From Actinoplanes sp. NBC_00393 (GTDB lineage: Bacteria; Actinomycetota; Actinomycetes; Mycobacteriales; Micromonosporaceae): a DNA stretch of 64,000 bases. Position 1 is the first letter of the stretch; the number at the start of each line of letters is the position of its first letter. The stretch covers positions 7,334,501 through 7,398,500 of the forward strand of contig NZ_CP107942.1 of the NCBI RefSeq assembly GCF_036053395.1. The letters run 5' to 3'. The notes beneath the pieces are model-generated. The model worked only from the letters and a program-made list of their open reading frames with translations. It was not told where the DNA came from and made no database searches. Shown here one piece after another: positions 43,331 through 53,092 of this stretch. Both the position numbers and the translations under genes were made by a program.

Positions 43331-46300
43331 TCAGTCAGACGATGGCGACGGCTCACCGGCCGGGCTGGAGGTCTCCGTCGGTTCCTCGGTGGGTTCCTTG
43401 GTCGTCGGGTCGGGGTCCGGCTCGTCCGGGGTGGTGGTCGTCGGGTTCGTGGTCGGCCGGGTCGTCGTACGGGTCGGCCGGGGAGCCGTCGGCACCGTGA
43501 TCGTCGGGTTAGCGGGCGGCCGGGCGGTGGTGGTCCGGGTCGGGACCGGGTTCGTCGTCCTCGTCGTCGTGGGCTGCACGTCGTCGTTGTTGTTACCCGG
43601 GTTGGGCGCCACCGGCGGAGTCGTACCCGGAACGGTGGTCGGCGTGGTCGACGGCGCGACGGGTGACGTGGGGGCGTCCACCGGGGCCGGCGCCTCGGAC
43701 GGCTCCGAACTCGGGCCGGCCGACGGCGGCGTGACGGCGATGCCGTCACCGCAGTTCAGCTCGGGGCTGCTGGACGAGGTGCCGCCGCCCCCGACAGCGA
43801 CCCGGCCCTTGGCGACAGCGACCGCCGCCGTGTCGACCGCGTACCAGGCCTGGCCGGTGCTGGTGACGTCACCCTGGGGCCGCCGCACGGTCAGGTGCAA
43901 CGCTTCGTACGCCCCACTCGAGCTGTTCGTGTCCGCCAGCAGGCGCCCACTGGTCAGGGTCAGCCGGCCGGCCGGCACCTGGTGCCGTCCGGTGTCCACC
44001 GCCACCTCGTTCACCTCGGCGCGGGAACCGGGGCAGAGCACCACGGTCGCCCCACCGGGGAAGGTCAGCAGGGCCCGCGACGAGGTGGGCACGTCGATCC
44101 GCGCGCCGGCGCTCAGGTAACGCTCGTCACCCTCCTGCAGGCTCTCCGACTCCCGGTCCGCGAGCGCGCTGGCCTGCCCGCGGTCCACGGCGAGCAGCAC
44201 GCGCTCGCCGGGCATCTCGGCCCAGGCCGGACCGCGGCTGATGTTGAGCCCGACGCTGATCAGGGCGAACACCAGGAGCAGGCTCACGAAGGCCCACATC
44301 CGGCGCTCGAAATGACTGTCCACGCCGTACTCCTCGGTGCCGTCCGGCGGACCGGGCGGCACCGCCAGCGGCGGGTGTGCGGCGCCCGGGCGGACCGCGA
44401 CCGGCGCGCTGGGCCGGATCGCCGGCATCTGCGCGCCCGCGCCGAACCCGCCGACCAGCGGCGGCAGATCGGCGGCGTCCGGAATGATCCAGAGCCGGAC
44501 CGGGGTACGCGCCTGCGCCACCATGCCGGGACTGCCGTCACCGACCGGGCCGACCAGGGTGCCCCGGCGCAGCTCGACGCCGTCCGGCATCGCGATGACC
44601 CCGGACTCGACGACGACCGCATGGGTCGGGCCGTGCAGAACCACCGGCGCGCCGGGGTCCAGGTCGACCGCGTGCGCTCCGGCGATGAGCGCCAGGCGCT
44701 GGTCCTCCTCGAGACCGGCGAGCGCCGGGGTGTCGGCGAAGAGTGCCTCGGCCTCCGCGCGTTCCTGCGGCGGCGGCCCGGGCATCGGGCCGACCACAGT
44801 GGCCACCGTGGACGCCGGCAGGGCGAGCAGCGTGGCGCCCGCGGCGTGCCAGTCGAGCTGGGCGCTGCGCCCGGTGAGCGCGTTGGCGAGGCCGACCACG
44901 CCGCCCGGGCCGACGTGGTGCCGGATGGTGCCGCCCGGGTCGCCGGGACGGCGGCCGTGCATGGCGCCCTCGACCACGACGTAGACGGCGGGCTGGTGTT
45001 CGCCGGCGAGCACCAGATGGCGACCGGTCGGCGGGTGCATCCAGCGGGCCCGCGCGGCCAGCGACTGCAGCGCCGGCTCGGCCAGGCCGCCCAGCTCCGA
45101 GGCGTGCAGCGCGGCGACCCGGCGGGGCAGGTCGGACTCGCGGTCGTGCTCGGCGGCCCGCTGCCGCCACCGGCTCCAGGCGGTGCCGAGGCGGCCCAGC
45201 AGGAAGTAGAACGGTGGCGCGACGATGCCCAGGAGCATCACGAGGAGCAGCAGCTTGCCGAAGAAGCCGGAATACCAGAGGCCGACCGCCAGTCCCTGCA
45301 CCCGGTCTTTCCAGAGCCGGTAGCCCAGGCCCAGGGCCGCGACCGACCAGAGCACCGCGAGCAGCCCGTACAGGGCGACCAGGCGACCCTCGCGGTCCAG
45401 GTTGGACCAGCGGGGACCGCGACGGCGCAGTCGGCCGGACACCCAGGACAGCCCGCGGGCCCGCAGGTCCGGGATCTCCAGCCAGTCCATCAGCAGGTAC
45501 TGCCCGTCCAGCGGCAGCAGCGGGCTGAGGTTGAAGAACACGTGCAGGTAGAAGAGGAACGCCAGCTTGAAGGCGATCCCGCCGGTGGCCGGGACGGCCA
45601 GCCCGATCACCTGGACCAGACCGGCCAGACCGAGCGCGGTGGCCGGACCGGACGCGGTGACCGCGATCCGGGCGCGGCGGCCCGCCATCCAGACGTCGCT
45701 GGTGTCGATGAAGACCGAGGGGATGCCGAAGTAGAGCAGCAGCCCGGCGACCGGGACCTCACGCCCGACCCGTTTCGCGGCGAGCGCGTGACCCAGCTCG
45801 TGGGCGGCGAGCACCAGCACGTTGAGCAACAGGAGTGCGATCGCACCCAGTAGGTACGAGTCACCCACCAGAAAGAGTGAACGGCTCCCCCGCTGCCAGG
45901 TGGCCGCGAACAGGAACACGCCGGCGAGCGCCAGCAGCCCGCCGGCCCCGACCGCGGCGCGGGTGAACAGGAACCGGCCGGCCGACCGGTAGAGGCTGGT
46001 GAGCAGGCCGTCGGCCTCGAAGGAGACGACCTGCCGGCCGCGGACCGCGGCGAGCAGCGAGTTGCCGACCCGCTTCGGCAGCGGCTCGCGGACCATCTCC
46101 CGCAGCGGCCGGAAAGCGTCCGTCGGGAGCTCTTCCAGCATCCGGTTGGCGGCCAGGTCGGCGACCACCCGGCGGACCTGGTCCGGGGCGAGCCGGCCGG
46201 CGATCCGGGCGAACTCGGCGACCAGCCGGGCCACCGTACTGATGCCGTCCATCATCAGCGCCAGCTGATACTCCTCCGGCGTCAGCCGGAGGTACGAGCT

Positions 46301-46525
46301 ACGGCCGCCTTCGTCCGGCGAACGGAGCATCACGTACCGGCCGCCGCGAACCGCGGTCCGGTGCCGGACCTCGATGCCGGGGCGCAGCACGGGACGGGCG
46401 CTGGAAGGGTTGAGCCGCTCGGCCACGGTGTGCCAAAGACCGGCGTCGGCGGGTCCGGACGGCACCCCCGGGGCACGGCCGGCCAGGGCTTCCCAAACGC
46501 TGGTCCGGGTCTCGACGTACGTCAA
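43331..46525 (-). CDS. M50-like membrane protease fused to cyclic-nucleotide-type and FecR domains
   Basis: A 1064-residue multi-domain membrane protein. Residues 75-150 look like a PqqD-type peptide-recognition domain (LRLTPEEYQLALMMDG, VARLVAEFARIAG). Residues 185-450 are a multi-helix M50 (site-2-type) metalloprotease with zinc motif HELGH (242-246) and the second motif NLSPLLPLDGQ (LDG 339-341). Two cNMP-binding-like folds follow (about 485-575 and 600-690, e.g. HLVLAGEHQPAVYVVVEG). One membrane helix (about 750-770) leads to an outside FecR-like beta domain (VDRGQASALADRESESL, AGARIDVPTSSRALLTFPGG) and a roughly 110-residue Pro/Thr tail. The start appears to be TTG with GGAGTGAGAGG upstream. 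Substrate unknown. Confidence 0.8.
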   Translation of the reverse strand: MTYVETRTSVWEALAGRAPGVPSGPADAGLWHTVAERLNPSSARPVLRPGIEVRHRTAVRGGRYVMLRSPDEGGRSSYLRLTPEEYQLALMMDGISTVARLVAEFARIAGRLAPDQVRRVVADLAANRMLEELPTDAFRPLREMVREPLPKRVGNSLLAAVRGRQVVSFEADGLLTSLYRSAGRFLFTRAAVGAGGLLALAGVFLFAATWQRGSRSLFLVGDSYLLGAIALLLLNVLVLAAHELGHALAAKRVGREVPVAGLLLYFGIPSVFIDTSDVWMAGRRARIAVTASGPATALGLAGLVQVIGLAVPATGGIAFKLAFLFYLHVFFNLSPLLPLDGQYLLMDWLEIPDLRARGLSWVSGRLRRRGPRWSNLDREGRLVALYGLLAVLWSVAALGLGYRLWKDRVQGLAVGLWYSGFFGKLLLLVMLLGIVAPPFYFLLGRLGTAWSRWRQRAAEHDRESDLPRRVAALHASELGGLAEPALQSLAARARWMHPPTGRHLVLAGEHQPAVYVVVEGAMHGRRPGDPGGTIRHHVGPGGVVGLANALTGRSAQLDWHAAGATLLALPASTVATVVGPMPGPPPQERAEAEALFADTPALAGLEEDQRLALIAGAHAVDLDPGAPVVLHGPTHAVVVESGVIAMPDGVELRRGTLVGPVGDGSPGMVAQARTPVRLWIIPDAADLPPLVGGFGAGAQMPAIRPSAPVAVRPGAAHPPLAVPPGPPDGTEEYGVDSHFERRMWAFVSLLLVFALISVGLNISRGPAWAEMPGERVLLAVDRGQASALADRESESLQEGDERYLSAGARIDVPTSSRALLTFPGGATVVLCPGSRAEVNEVAVDTGRHQVPAGRLTLTSGRLLADTNSSSGAYEALHLTVRRPQGDVTSTGQAWYAVDTAAVAVAKGRVAVGGGGTSSSSPELNCGDGIAVTPPSAGPSSEPSEAPAPVDAPTSPVAPSTTPTTVPGTTPPVAPNPGNNNDDVQPTTTRTTNPVPTRTTTARPPANPTITVPTAPRPTRTTTRPTTNPTTTTPDEPDPDPTTKEPTEEPTETSSPAGEPSPSSD

Positions 46526-46693
46526 CTCGCAGGGCCTCTCACTCCGCCGAAGCGAATATCTCCACTGCGGCGGGCGGCGACGGCCAACGCCTGTGGCGAA
46601 TGGAGATTAGGCGGTCGCCTGGTCAAACGCGAGTCCCGTGCGGCAAATGCGCCCTGTTGGTCTCGAAGGTCGCGAATTACGGCATAGATAGGA

Positions 46694-46738
46694 ATACGGC
46701 GGGTGACGCGCCACCCCCGGTCGCGTCACCCGCCGTAT
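46694..46738 (-). terminator. htrA terminator
   Basis: Perfect 17-bp stem ATACGGCGGGTGACGCG/CGCGTCACCCGCCGTAT with an 11-base loop, just after the htrA stop. It isolates htrA from the downstream M50 gene. Confidence 0.85.
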
Positions 46739-46743
46739 AAGCG

Positions 46744-48363
46744 TTACTGCGCCTCTTGGAGCGTGACCGTGACGGTCTGCTCGTCACCGTTGCGGGTGAA
46801 CTTGAGGGTCATCTTCTGCCCGACCGTGCCGGCCTGGACCGCCGCCACCAGATCGTCGGAGTCCTCGATCGCCTTGCCGTCGACCGAGGTGACCACGTCA
46901 CCCTGCTGCAGCTTGGCCTTCGCCGCCGCGCTGTCCCCGGTGATGCTGCTGATCAGCGCGCCGCCGTTCTCCGCGTCGGTGACGCTGACGCCGAGCGCCG
47001 GGTGGCTCACCTTCTTGCCCTGCATCAGGGCGTCGGCGACCTGCCGGGCCTTGTTGCTGGGGATCGCGAAGCCGAGGCCGATGTTGCCGGAGCTCGAGCC
47101 GGACGTGGCGATCGCCGAGTTGATGCCGACGACCTCGCCGTTGGTGTTGACCAGCGCGCCACCCGAGTTGCCCGGGTTGATCGGGGCGTCGGTCTGCAGC
47201 AGGCCGGTCATCGTGGTGCTCGACTGCTGCTGTTGCTGGCCGCCGAACGGATTCTGCTGCTGGTCCTCCTCGCCGCTGGACTGGATGGTCCGGTCCTTGG
47301 CGCTGATGATGCCGGCGGTGACCGACCCCTCCAGGCCGAGCGGGCTGCCCAGCGCCAGGACGGTGTCGCCGACCTGGATCTGCGAGCTGTCGCCGAACTT
47401 GGCGGCCTTCAGATCGCTCACCCCGGTGGCCTTGACCACGGCCAGATCGGTACGCGGGTCGGTGCCGACGACGCTGGCCGTGGCCTTCGTCCCGTCGGCG
47501 AAGATGATGTTCACCGACTCGCCCTGCGCGTTCGCGACCACGTGGTTGTTGGTCACGATGTAACCGTCGGCGCTGAGCACCACACCGGAGCCCTCGCCCG
47601 TCCCGGTGGTGATCGAGACGACGCTGTCCTGCACGGCGGCGGCGATCTGGGCCAGCGACGACCGGTCCACCACCCGGGTGACCGAGGAGTTGCCGGTCTG
47701 CACGGCTGCCGTGCCGTTGTCGTTGTCCAGGGCCAGTGCGGTGGCGGCGCCGACCCCGCCCGCGCTGAGCGCGATCAGCACGGCGGCCGCTCCGGCCACG
47801 AAGATCTTGCGGCCGCGGCCCGGGGTGCGCTGCTCGGTGGCGACCGGCTGGGCCCAGGCGGCGCCTTCGGTGCCGGGCTGCGCCTGGTTGGCCTGCCAGG
47901 CGGCGTACGCGGACTGGTGCCCGTAGTCCTGGTAACCGGTCTGCCCGTACCCGGCCGGCGGCTGGTAGCCCTGGTGCGGGTGGCCGTACGGCACCGCGGT
48001 GGTCGGGTAGTCCGGGCCGGCCGGCTGCGCCGAGGTCGGCTGCTGCCAGGGCGACTGGGCCCACGGGCTCTGCGGCGGCTGCGGGACCTGGCCGTGCGGC
48101 GGCTGAGGCGCGGGCGGCTGGAATGACGGCGGCTGCGGTGCCGGCGGCGCCGACGATTGCGGCGCCGGGGGCTGCGCGACGCCGGGGGCGTAGGCGGCCG
48201 AGGGGGCGGCGCCCGGGGAGTGCGGTGCCGCGGACTGGGGAGCGGCTGACTGCGGGGCAACCGACGGCTGCACAGCGGTCGGCTGCTCAGACTCCACCCG
48301 CTCCGCGCTGGTGTTGTCAGCGGCGGCGTCCGCGGGCCGCGGGTTGGTCTCGTTCTCGTTCAT
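46744..48363 (-). CDS. HtrA-like serine protease with PDZ domain
   Basis: A 539-residue envelope protease. The cytoplasmic N-terminus (about 190 residues) is Pro/Gln/Ala/Gly-rich and disordered. One membrane helix follows GRGRK (VAGAAAVLIALSAGGVGAA). The outside trypsin-like domain has His in VTNNHVV, Asp in RTDLAVVK and Ser in PGNSGGAL, with a Gln-rich loop (NPFGGQQQQQ). A C-terminal PDZ domain (from about 445) has HPALGVSV and LQQGDVVTSVDG. It lies 39 bases after a histidine kinase gene; the order regulator-kinase-protease matches mycobacterial mprA-mprB-pepD, where the protease degrades misfolded envelope proteins and feeds back on the sensor. Confidence 0.92.
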   Translation of the reverse strand: MNENETNPRPADAAADNTSAERVESEQPTAVQPSVAPQSAAPQSAAPHSPGAAPSAAYAPGVAQPPAPQSSAPPAPQPPSFQPPAPQPPHGQVPQPPQSPWAQSPWQQPTSAQPAGPDYPTTAVPYGHPHQGYQPPAGYGQTGYQDYGHQSAYAAWQANQAQPGTEGAAWAQPVATEQRTPGRGRKIFVAGAAAVLIALSAGGVGAATALALDNDNGTAAVQTGNSSVTRVVDRSSLAQIAAAVQDSVVSITTGTGEGSGVVLSADGYIVTNNHVVANAQGESVNIIFADGTKATASVVGTDPRTDLAVVKATGVSDLKAAKFGDSSQIQVGDTVLALGSPLGLEGSVTAGIISAKDRTIQSSGEEDQQQNPFGGQQQQQSSTTMTGLLQTDAPINPGNSGGALVNTNGEVVGINSAIATSGSSSGNIGLGFAIPSNKARQVADALMQGKKVSHPALGVSVTDAENGGALISSITGDSAAAKAKLQQGDVVTSVDGKAIEDSDDLVAAVQAGTVGQKMTLKFTRNGDEQTVTVTLQEAQ

Positions 48364-48402
48364 GTAGGTAACTCTGCCCCGTCGTACTCGTACCGAACTG
48401 TG

Positions 48403-49986
48403 TTAGTCCTGGACGTTTTCTGTGAACCCTTTATCCGCATTTATGGTCGGCAAAGAGACTCGGAACGTTGCGCCCTGGTCCGGTTCGGAAACTACCTCGA
48501 CGGTTCCCTGGTGTGCCGCCACGATGGCCGCGACGATCGCCAGCCCCAAACCGGTGCCCGTCGCCTCCCGGTCAGTCTTGCGGGTCCGGGCCCCGTCCGC
48601 ACGATAGAAGCGCTCGAACACCCGCTCCCGCTGCTCCGGGCTCAGCCCCGGACCGGTGTCGGACACCTCGATCACCGCGGTGTCCCCGGCGCCGGCGTGC
48701 AGTCGCAGCGTCACCGCGGCGCCCGGCGGGGTGTGCACCACGGCGTTGGTCATCAGGTTGCCGATCACCTGGCGCAACCGGGCGTCGTCCCCGTACGCCA
48801 CCAGCCGCTCCGGCTCGTCCCGGATCTCCAGGTTGATCTCCCGGTCCGGCGCGGTGGCCTGCGCGGCCTGCACCGCGTCCAGCGCCAGCACCGGCAGCTC
48901 GACCGGGGCCAGGGTGAGCGGGCGTTCCCGGTCCAGCCGGGCGAGGAGCAGCAGGTCCTCGACGAGCAGGCCCATCCGGGCGGCCTCGTCCTCGATCCGG
49001 CGCACCAGCCGGGCCACCGCCTCCGGGTCGGACACCGCGCCCTGGCGGTAGAGCTCGGCGAACCCACGGATGGTGGTCAACGGCGTACGCAACTCGTGCG
49101 AAGCGTCCGCCACGAACTGCCGCATCTTCTCCTCGGACTGCAGCGCCCGCGACTCGGACCGCTGGGCGGCCTCGGCCGCCTGCCGGGCGCTGTGCTCGGC
49201 CGCGCGGGCCGCCTGCTCGGACTGTGCCCGGGCGATGAAGGCGGACTCGATCTGGGTGAGCATCGCGTTCAGCGCTACCGAGAGCCGGCCCAGCTCGGTG
49301 GTCGGTTCGGCGCCGTCCACCTCGGGGTCGGGCACCCGCTGACTCAGGTCGCCGGCCGCGATCCGGGCGGCGGTCCGCTCGATCTGCACGAGCGGGATCA
49401 GGCTCTGCCGGACCATCGCGGCGCCGACCGTGGCGAGCGCGATCAGCACACCCACGCCGACCAGAAAATCGACCCAGATCAGCCGGGCGATGACCGCGTC
49501 CACCCCGATCATCATCTGGGCGATGTGCAGAACTTCACCGTTGTTGAGCCGGGCCACCACCATCCGCCACACGTATTCGCCGTTCTGAGAACGGACCGTG
49601 TACGGCTCGCCGAGGTGCTCGTTGATCTCCTCCGCACCGGTGAAGAGCGGCGGAAGATCCTCCGGCGTCAACTGGGTGTCGTCATATTTGGGGATGCCGA
49701 TACCACTGACCGAGGTGCGGGCCACGTAGTAGTCGGGCGGAAGGAAGATCCGGCCGCCCGGGCCCTCATTGAACGCGTTGACCGTCTGAGTACCGAACGA
49801 CTTCAGCTGCGCGTCCATCCGGTCCAGCATGAAGCGGTTCAACGCGTACGTGCTGGTTGCGCTGATCATGGCGAGCGCAGCGAACACCAGCGTCAAGACC
49901 GCCGCGACCAGCTTGGTCCGCAGCGAGATCTTGCGCAGGCTGGTTTGGCGGGGCATCGACTCCCGGACCCGCTCGGCGAGGCTCAC
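48403..49986 (-). CDS. Two-component sensor histidine kinase (MprB-like)
   Basis: A 527-residue kinase with two membrane helices (about 25-47 and 170-195) around a roughly 120-residue extracytoplasmic sensor. Then come a HAMP linker (RTAARIAAGDLSQRV), an Ala/Glu/Gln-rich coiled coil, the H box FVADASHELRTPL and ATPase motifs: NLMTNAVVHTP (N box), DTGPGL, FERFYRADGAR and GTGLGLAIV. GTG start. It follows the regulator gene by six bases. In mycobacteria the analogous MprB senses envelope stress through chaperones and is damped by the HtrA protease. Confidence 0.93.
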   Translation of the reverse strand: MSLAERVRESMPRQTSLRKISLRTKLVAAVLTLVFAALAMISATSTYALNRFMLDRMDAQLKSFGTQTVNAFNEGPGGRIFLPPDYYVARTSVSGIGIPKYDDTQLTPEDLPPLFTGAEEINEHLGEPYTVRSQNGEYVWRMVVARLNNGEVLHIAQMMIGVDAVIARLIWVDFLVGVGVLIALATVGAAMVRQSLIPLVQIERTAARIAAGDLSQRVPDPEVDGAEPTTELGRLSVALNAMLTQIESAFIARAQSEQAARAAEHSARQAAEAAQRSESRALQSEEKMRQFVADASHELRTPLTTIRGFAELYRQGAVSDPEAVARLVRRIEDEAARMGLLVEDLLLLARLDRERPLTLAPVELPVLALDAVQAAQATAPDREINLEIRDEPERLVAYGDDARLRQVIGNLMTNAVVHTPPGAAVTLRLHAGAGDTAVIEVSDTGPGLSPEQRERVFERFYRADGARTRKTDREATGTGLGLAIVAAIVAAHQGTVEVVSEPDQGATFRVSLPTINADKGFTENVQD

Positions 49987-49992
49987 CGCCGC

Positions 49993-50706
<714 letters not shown>

Positions 50707-50804
50707 GCGGTCATTGTGTCCCCGGCCGCTGCGCCGGGGCTGCACACTTCCTGAAAATTATCTGTGAGCGAGAGCTTTCATGCCGCTTTCGGGTGGCGGG
50801 TGGG

Positions 50805-51566
50805 TCACGCGGCCAGGCGATATCCGGACCCGCCGAGGCTGGCCTGCGCGGCCCGGGCCAGCACGCGGCGGTCGGCGCCGGCTTCCGGGCGCAGCGCCGG
50901 CGCGGCCACCAGCGTGACGGTCAGCCGGCGGACACGGGCCACCCGCACCACCGAACTCCAGAGGGTGTCTCCGCCGACGAACGCCGCCTCGGTCGAGTCA
51001 TAGGTGATCGAGATCGGGACGACCGGCGCGCCGGCATCGATCGCGGCCTGGAAGAGAGCGGGACGAAACCGGCCGTGTTCGGCGCCGCAGAACGTCGTAC
51101 CCTCCGGAAAGACCGCAACCGACCGCCCGGCTCGCAACGCCCCGGCCACCTCGCCCACCGTCTGCGGCAGCGCCCGGGGCCGGGAGCGATCGATGAAGAT
51201 CGCGCCGGCCCGCCCGGCGGTGGCGCCGATCCCCGGCCAGGCCCGCACGTCGTGCTTGGCCACCAGGCGCACCGGCCGCACCGCCGTGAGCGCCACGATG
51301 TCCAGCCAGGAGACGTGGTTGGCGACCAGCAGGCTGCCGGGCCGCGGCACCGGGCCGCGCCACACCATCCGGACACCGAGAGCCGCGAGCATGGCGCGCG
51401 ACAGGCGGCCGAACGCGGCGCCACCCAGCAGAGACGCCGGCAGAAGACCCCCGAGGAGTACGCCGAGCAGCGCCGCCACCCGGACCACAGCGGAGACCGG
51501 GCTCGCGGCGGGACGCCCGCCGTCCCGGCACCGGTCCCCGCACTGCGAGCTGGGATGCCAGATCAT
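50805..51566 (-). CDS. Lysophospholipid-type acyltransferase (OlsA/PlsC-like)
   Basis: A 253-residue acyltransferase with a hydrophobic N-terminal segment (AALLGVLLGGLLPASLLGG), motif I VANHVSWLDIV, motif II-like GAIFIDRSRP, and motif III FPEGTT. It is coupled by ATGA to the upstream GNAT gene. An N-acyltransferase followed by a PlsC-like O-acyltransferase is the arrangement of ornithine-lipid synthesis (OlsB then OlsA), so it probably adds the second, ester-linked fatty acid. Confidence 0.85.
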   Translation of the reverse strand: MIWHPSSQCGDRCRDGGRPAASPVSAVVRVAALLGVLLGGLLPASLLGGAAFGRLSRAMLAALGVRMVWRGPVPRPGSLLVANHVSWLDIVALTAVRPVRLVAKHDVRAWPGIGATAGRAGAIFIDRSRPRALPQTVGEVAGALRAGRSVAVFPEGTTFCGAEHGRFRPALFQAAIDAGAPVVPISITYDSTEAAFVGGDTLWSSVVRVARVRRLTVTLVAAPALRPEAGADRRVLARAAQASLGGSGYRLAA

Positions 51567-52324
51567 CGCGTCGCGCCCAGGAAGTGCCGGCGATAGCGGG
51601 GGTCCAGCCGGTCCATGGAGAACAGCACGTAGAAGTCGGCGCAGTCGAAGTCCGGGTCGTACGCCGGTTCGCCACAGACCCAGCTGCCCAGCCGCAGATA
51701 GCCGCGGAGCAGCGGGGGCACCGCCACCTTGGGGTCGGCGACCAGGTCCTCCCCGGGCACCCAGGGGCGGCGCGGGCGGACCCGCAGGGCCGGCGGTGAG
51801 AGGTGCTTGGCGTTGAGCCGGGCGCGCACCCCGGCGGCGACGTGGCCGCCGTCGGCGAGCGGCACCGAGGCGCAGCCGCCCAGCCAGCGCAGGTTGTTGA
51901 GGTGCAGGTACCGCGCGATGCCGGCCCACATCAGGTTGACCACGGCGCCGGAGCGGTGGTCCGGGTGCACGCAGGAGCGGCCGATCTCGACCAGGTGGTC
52001 GCGCAGCGGCCGCAGCGCGCTCAGGTCGAACTCGGTGTCGGCGTACCGGCGGCCGGCCAGCTCGGCGGCCCGTGGGGACAGCATCCGGTAGGTGCCGACG
52101 ACGGCTCCGGTGGCGTCGTCCCGGACGATCAGGTGGTCGCAGTAGGCGTCGAAGCCGTCGGCATCGAGCCCGGCGGCCGCGCCCGGGAGGTTCGCTCCGA
52201 GTTCGCCGGCGAAGACGTCGTGGCGCAGACGCTGCGCGGCCTCGACGAGGCTCGCGTCGTCCGCGAGGAGGAGGGTGTAGCCGCTGGTCCCGGTGGGTGC
52301 GGCGGCGGTCATCAGAACTGCCAT
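51563..52324 (-). CDS. OlsB-like N-acyltransferase (GNAT, Acetyltransf_5)
   Basis: A 253-residue member of the Acetyltransf_5 GNAT group, which includes OlsB, the ornithine N-acyltransferase that uses hydroxyacyl-ACP. Recognisable are LRHDVFAGELGANLP, DGFDAYCDHLIVRD, VGTYRMLSP, EIGRSCVHPDHRSG and VPPLLRGYLRLGSWVCGEPAYDPDFDCADFYVLF. With the coupled PlsC-like gene it forms a plausible ornithine-lipid operon. Hemolysin-like annotations of this family are historical. ATG 52324. Confidence 0.82.
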   Translation of the reverse strand: MAVLMTAAAPTGTSGYTLLLADDASLVEAAQRLRHDVFAGELGANLPGAAAGLDADGFDAYCDHLIVRDDATGAVVGTYRMLSPRAAELAGRRYADTEFDLSALRPLRDHLVEIGRSCVHPDHRSGAVVNLMWAGIARYLHLNNLRWLGGCASVPLADGGHVAAGVRARLNAKHLSPPALRVRPRRPWVPGEDLVADPKVAVPPLLRGYLRLGSWVCGEPAYDPDFDCADFYVLFSMDRLDPRYRRHFLGATR

Positions 52325-52417
52325 GAGAACTGTGTAAGGGCGACGTCTGCCGATGGAGTGTCGGGTCAGGTAGTGATGTGTGACCGCTGGATGAACGACG
52401 TGTGCGAAGGTCGGTGG

Positions 52418-53083
52418 ATGCTGATTCCGGCTCGCTTCAACGGCCCTCCCGGCACCGGCAACGGCGGCTGGTGCTCAGGCGTCTTCGCGGTCGCCGCCGG
52501 CGCCCGCACCGGTGGCCCGCCGTTCCAGGTCACCTTGCGCGTGCCGCCGCCCCTGGAGACCACGCTGGAGCTGCGTGACGACACGGTCCTCGCTGGCGAC
52601 ACGCTGGTCGCCGAGGTGCTCGAGGTGGCCGGGGTGGGGGACGACGTCCCGCCGGTCCCGCTCGCCACGGCCGTCGAGGCCTCGCGCGGCTATCCCGGCT
52701 TCGTCACCCATCCCTTCCCGACCTGCTTCGTCTGCGGCCCGGGACGGCCGGGCAAGGACGGTCTGGAGATCTTCCCGGGCGTCCTGCCGGACGGGCGTAC
52801 CGCGGCGCCGTGGACCGTTCCGGACGACGTGTCGGTGCCCACCCTGTGGGCCGCGCTGGACTGCCCGGGCGGGTGGGCGGCGATCGCCCGGGGTCAGGCG
52901 TACGTGCTGGGCCGGATCGCGGCGCGGGTCGACGCCCTGCCGGCACCCGGCGCGGAGTGCGTGGTGGTCGGCGCCGCGTCCGAGATCGCCGGGCGTAAGG
53001 CGACCGTCGACTCCACCGTCTACGGGCCCGGCGGACAGCGCCTCGCGTCCGCACGGGCCACATGGATTGCGGTGATCAAGTAA
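52418..53083 (+). CDS. Hotdog-like protein of unknown function
   Basis: A 221-residue soluble protein with two similar halves that look like a double hotdog (thioesterase-type) fold: PARFNGPPGTGNGG near the start and FPTCFVCGPGRPGKDGLEIFPG in the middle, then PTLWAALDCPGGWAAIAR. The conserved CFVCGP and LDCPGG stretches suggest a catalytic or binding centre. I recognise the pattern but no named enzyme. ATG 52418 has GAAGGTCGG at good spacing; earlier ATGs at 52377 and 52391 are possible. It ends nine bases before an ABC transporter gene and may be co-transcribed. Confidence 0.65.
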   Translation: MLIPARFNGPPGTGNGGWCSGVFAVAAGARTGGPPFQVTLRVPPPLETTLELRDDTVLAGDTLVAEVLEVAGVGDDVPPVPLATAVEASRGYPGFVTHPFPTCFVCGPGRPGKDGLEIFPGVLPDGRTAAPWTVPDDVSVPTLWAALDCPGGWAAIARGQAYVLGRIAARVDALPAPGAECVVVGAASEIAGRKATVDSTVYGPGGQRLASARATWIAVIK

Positions 53084-53092
53084 GTTGCCGCC

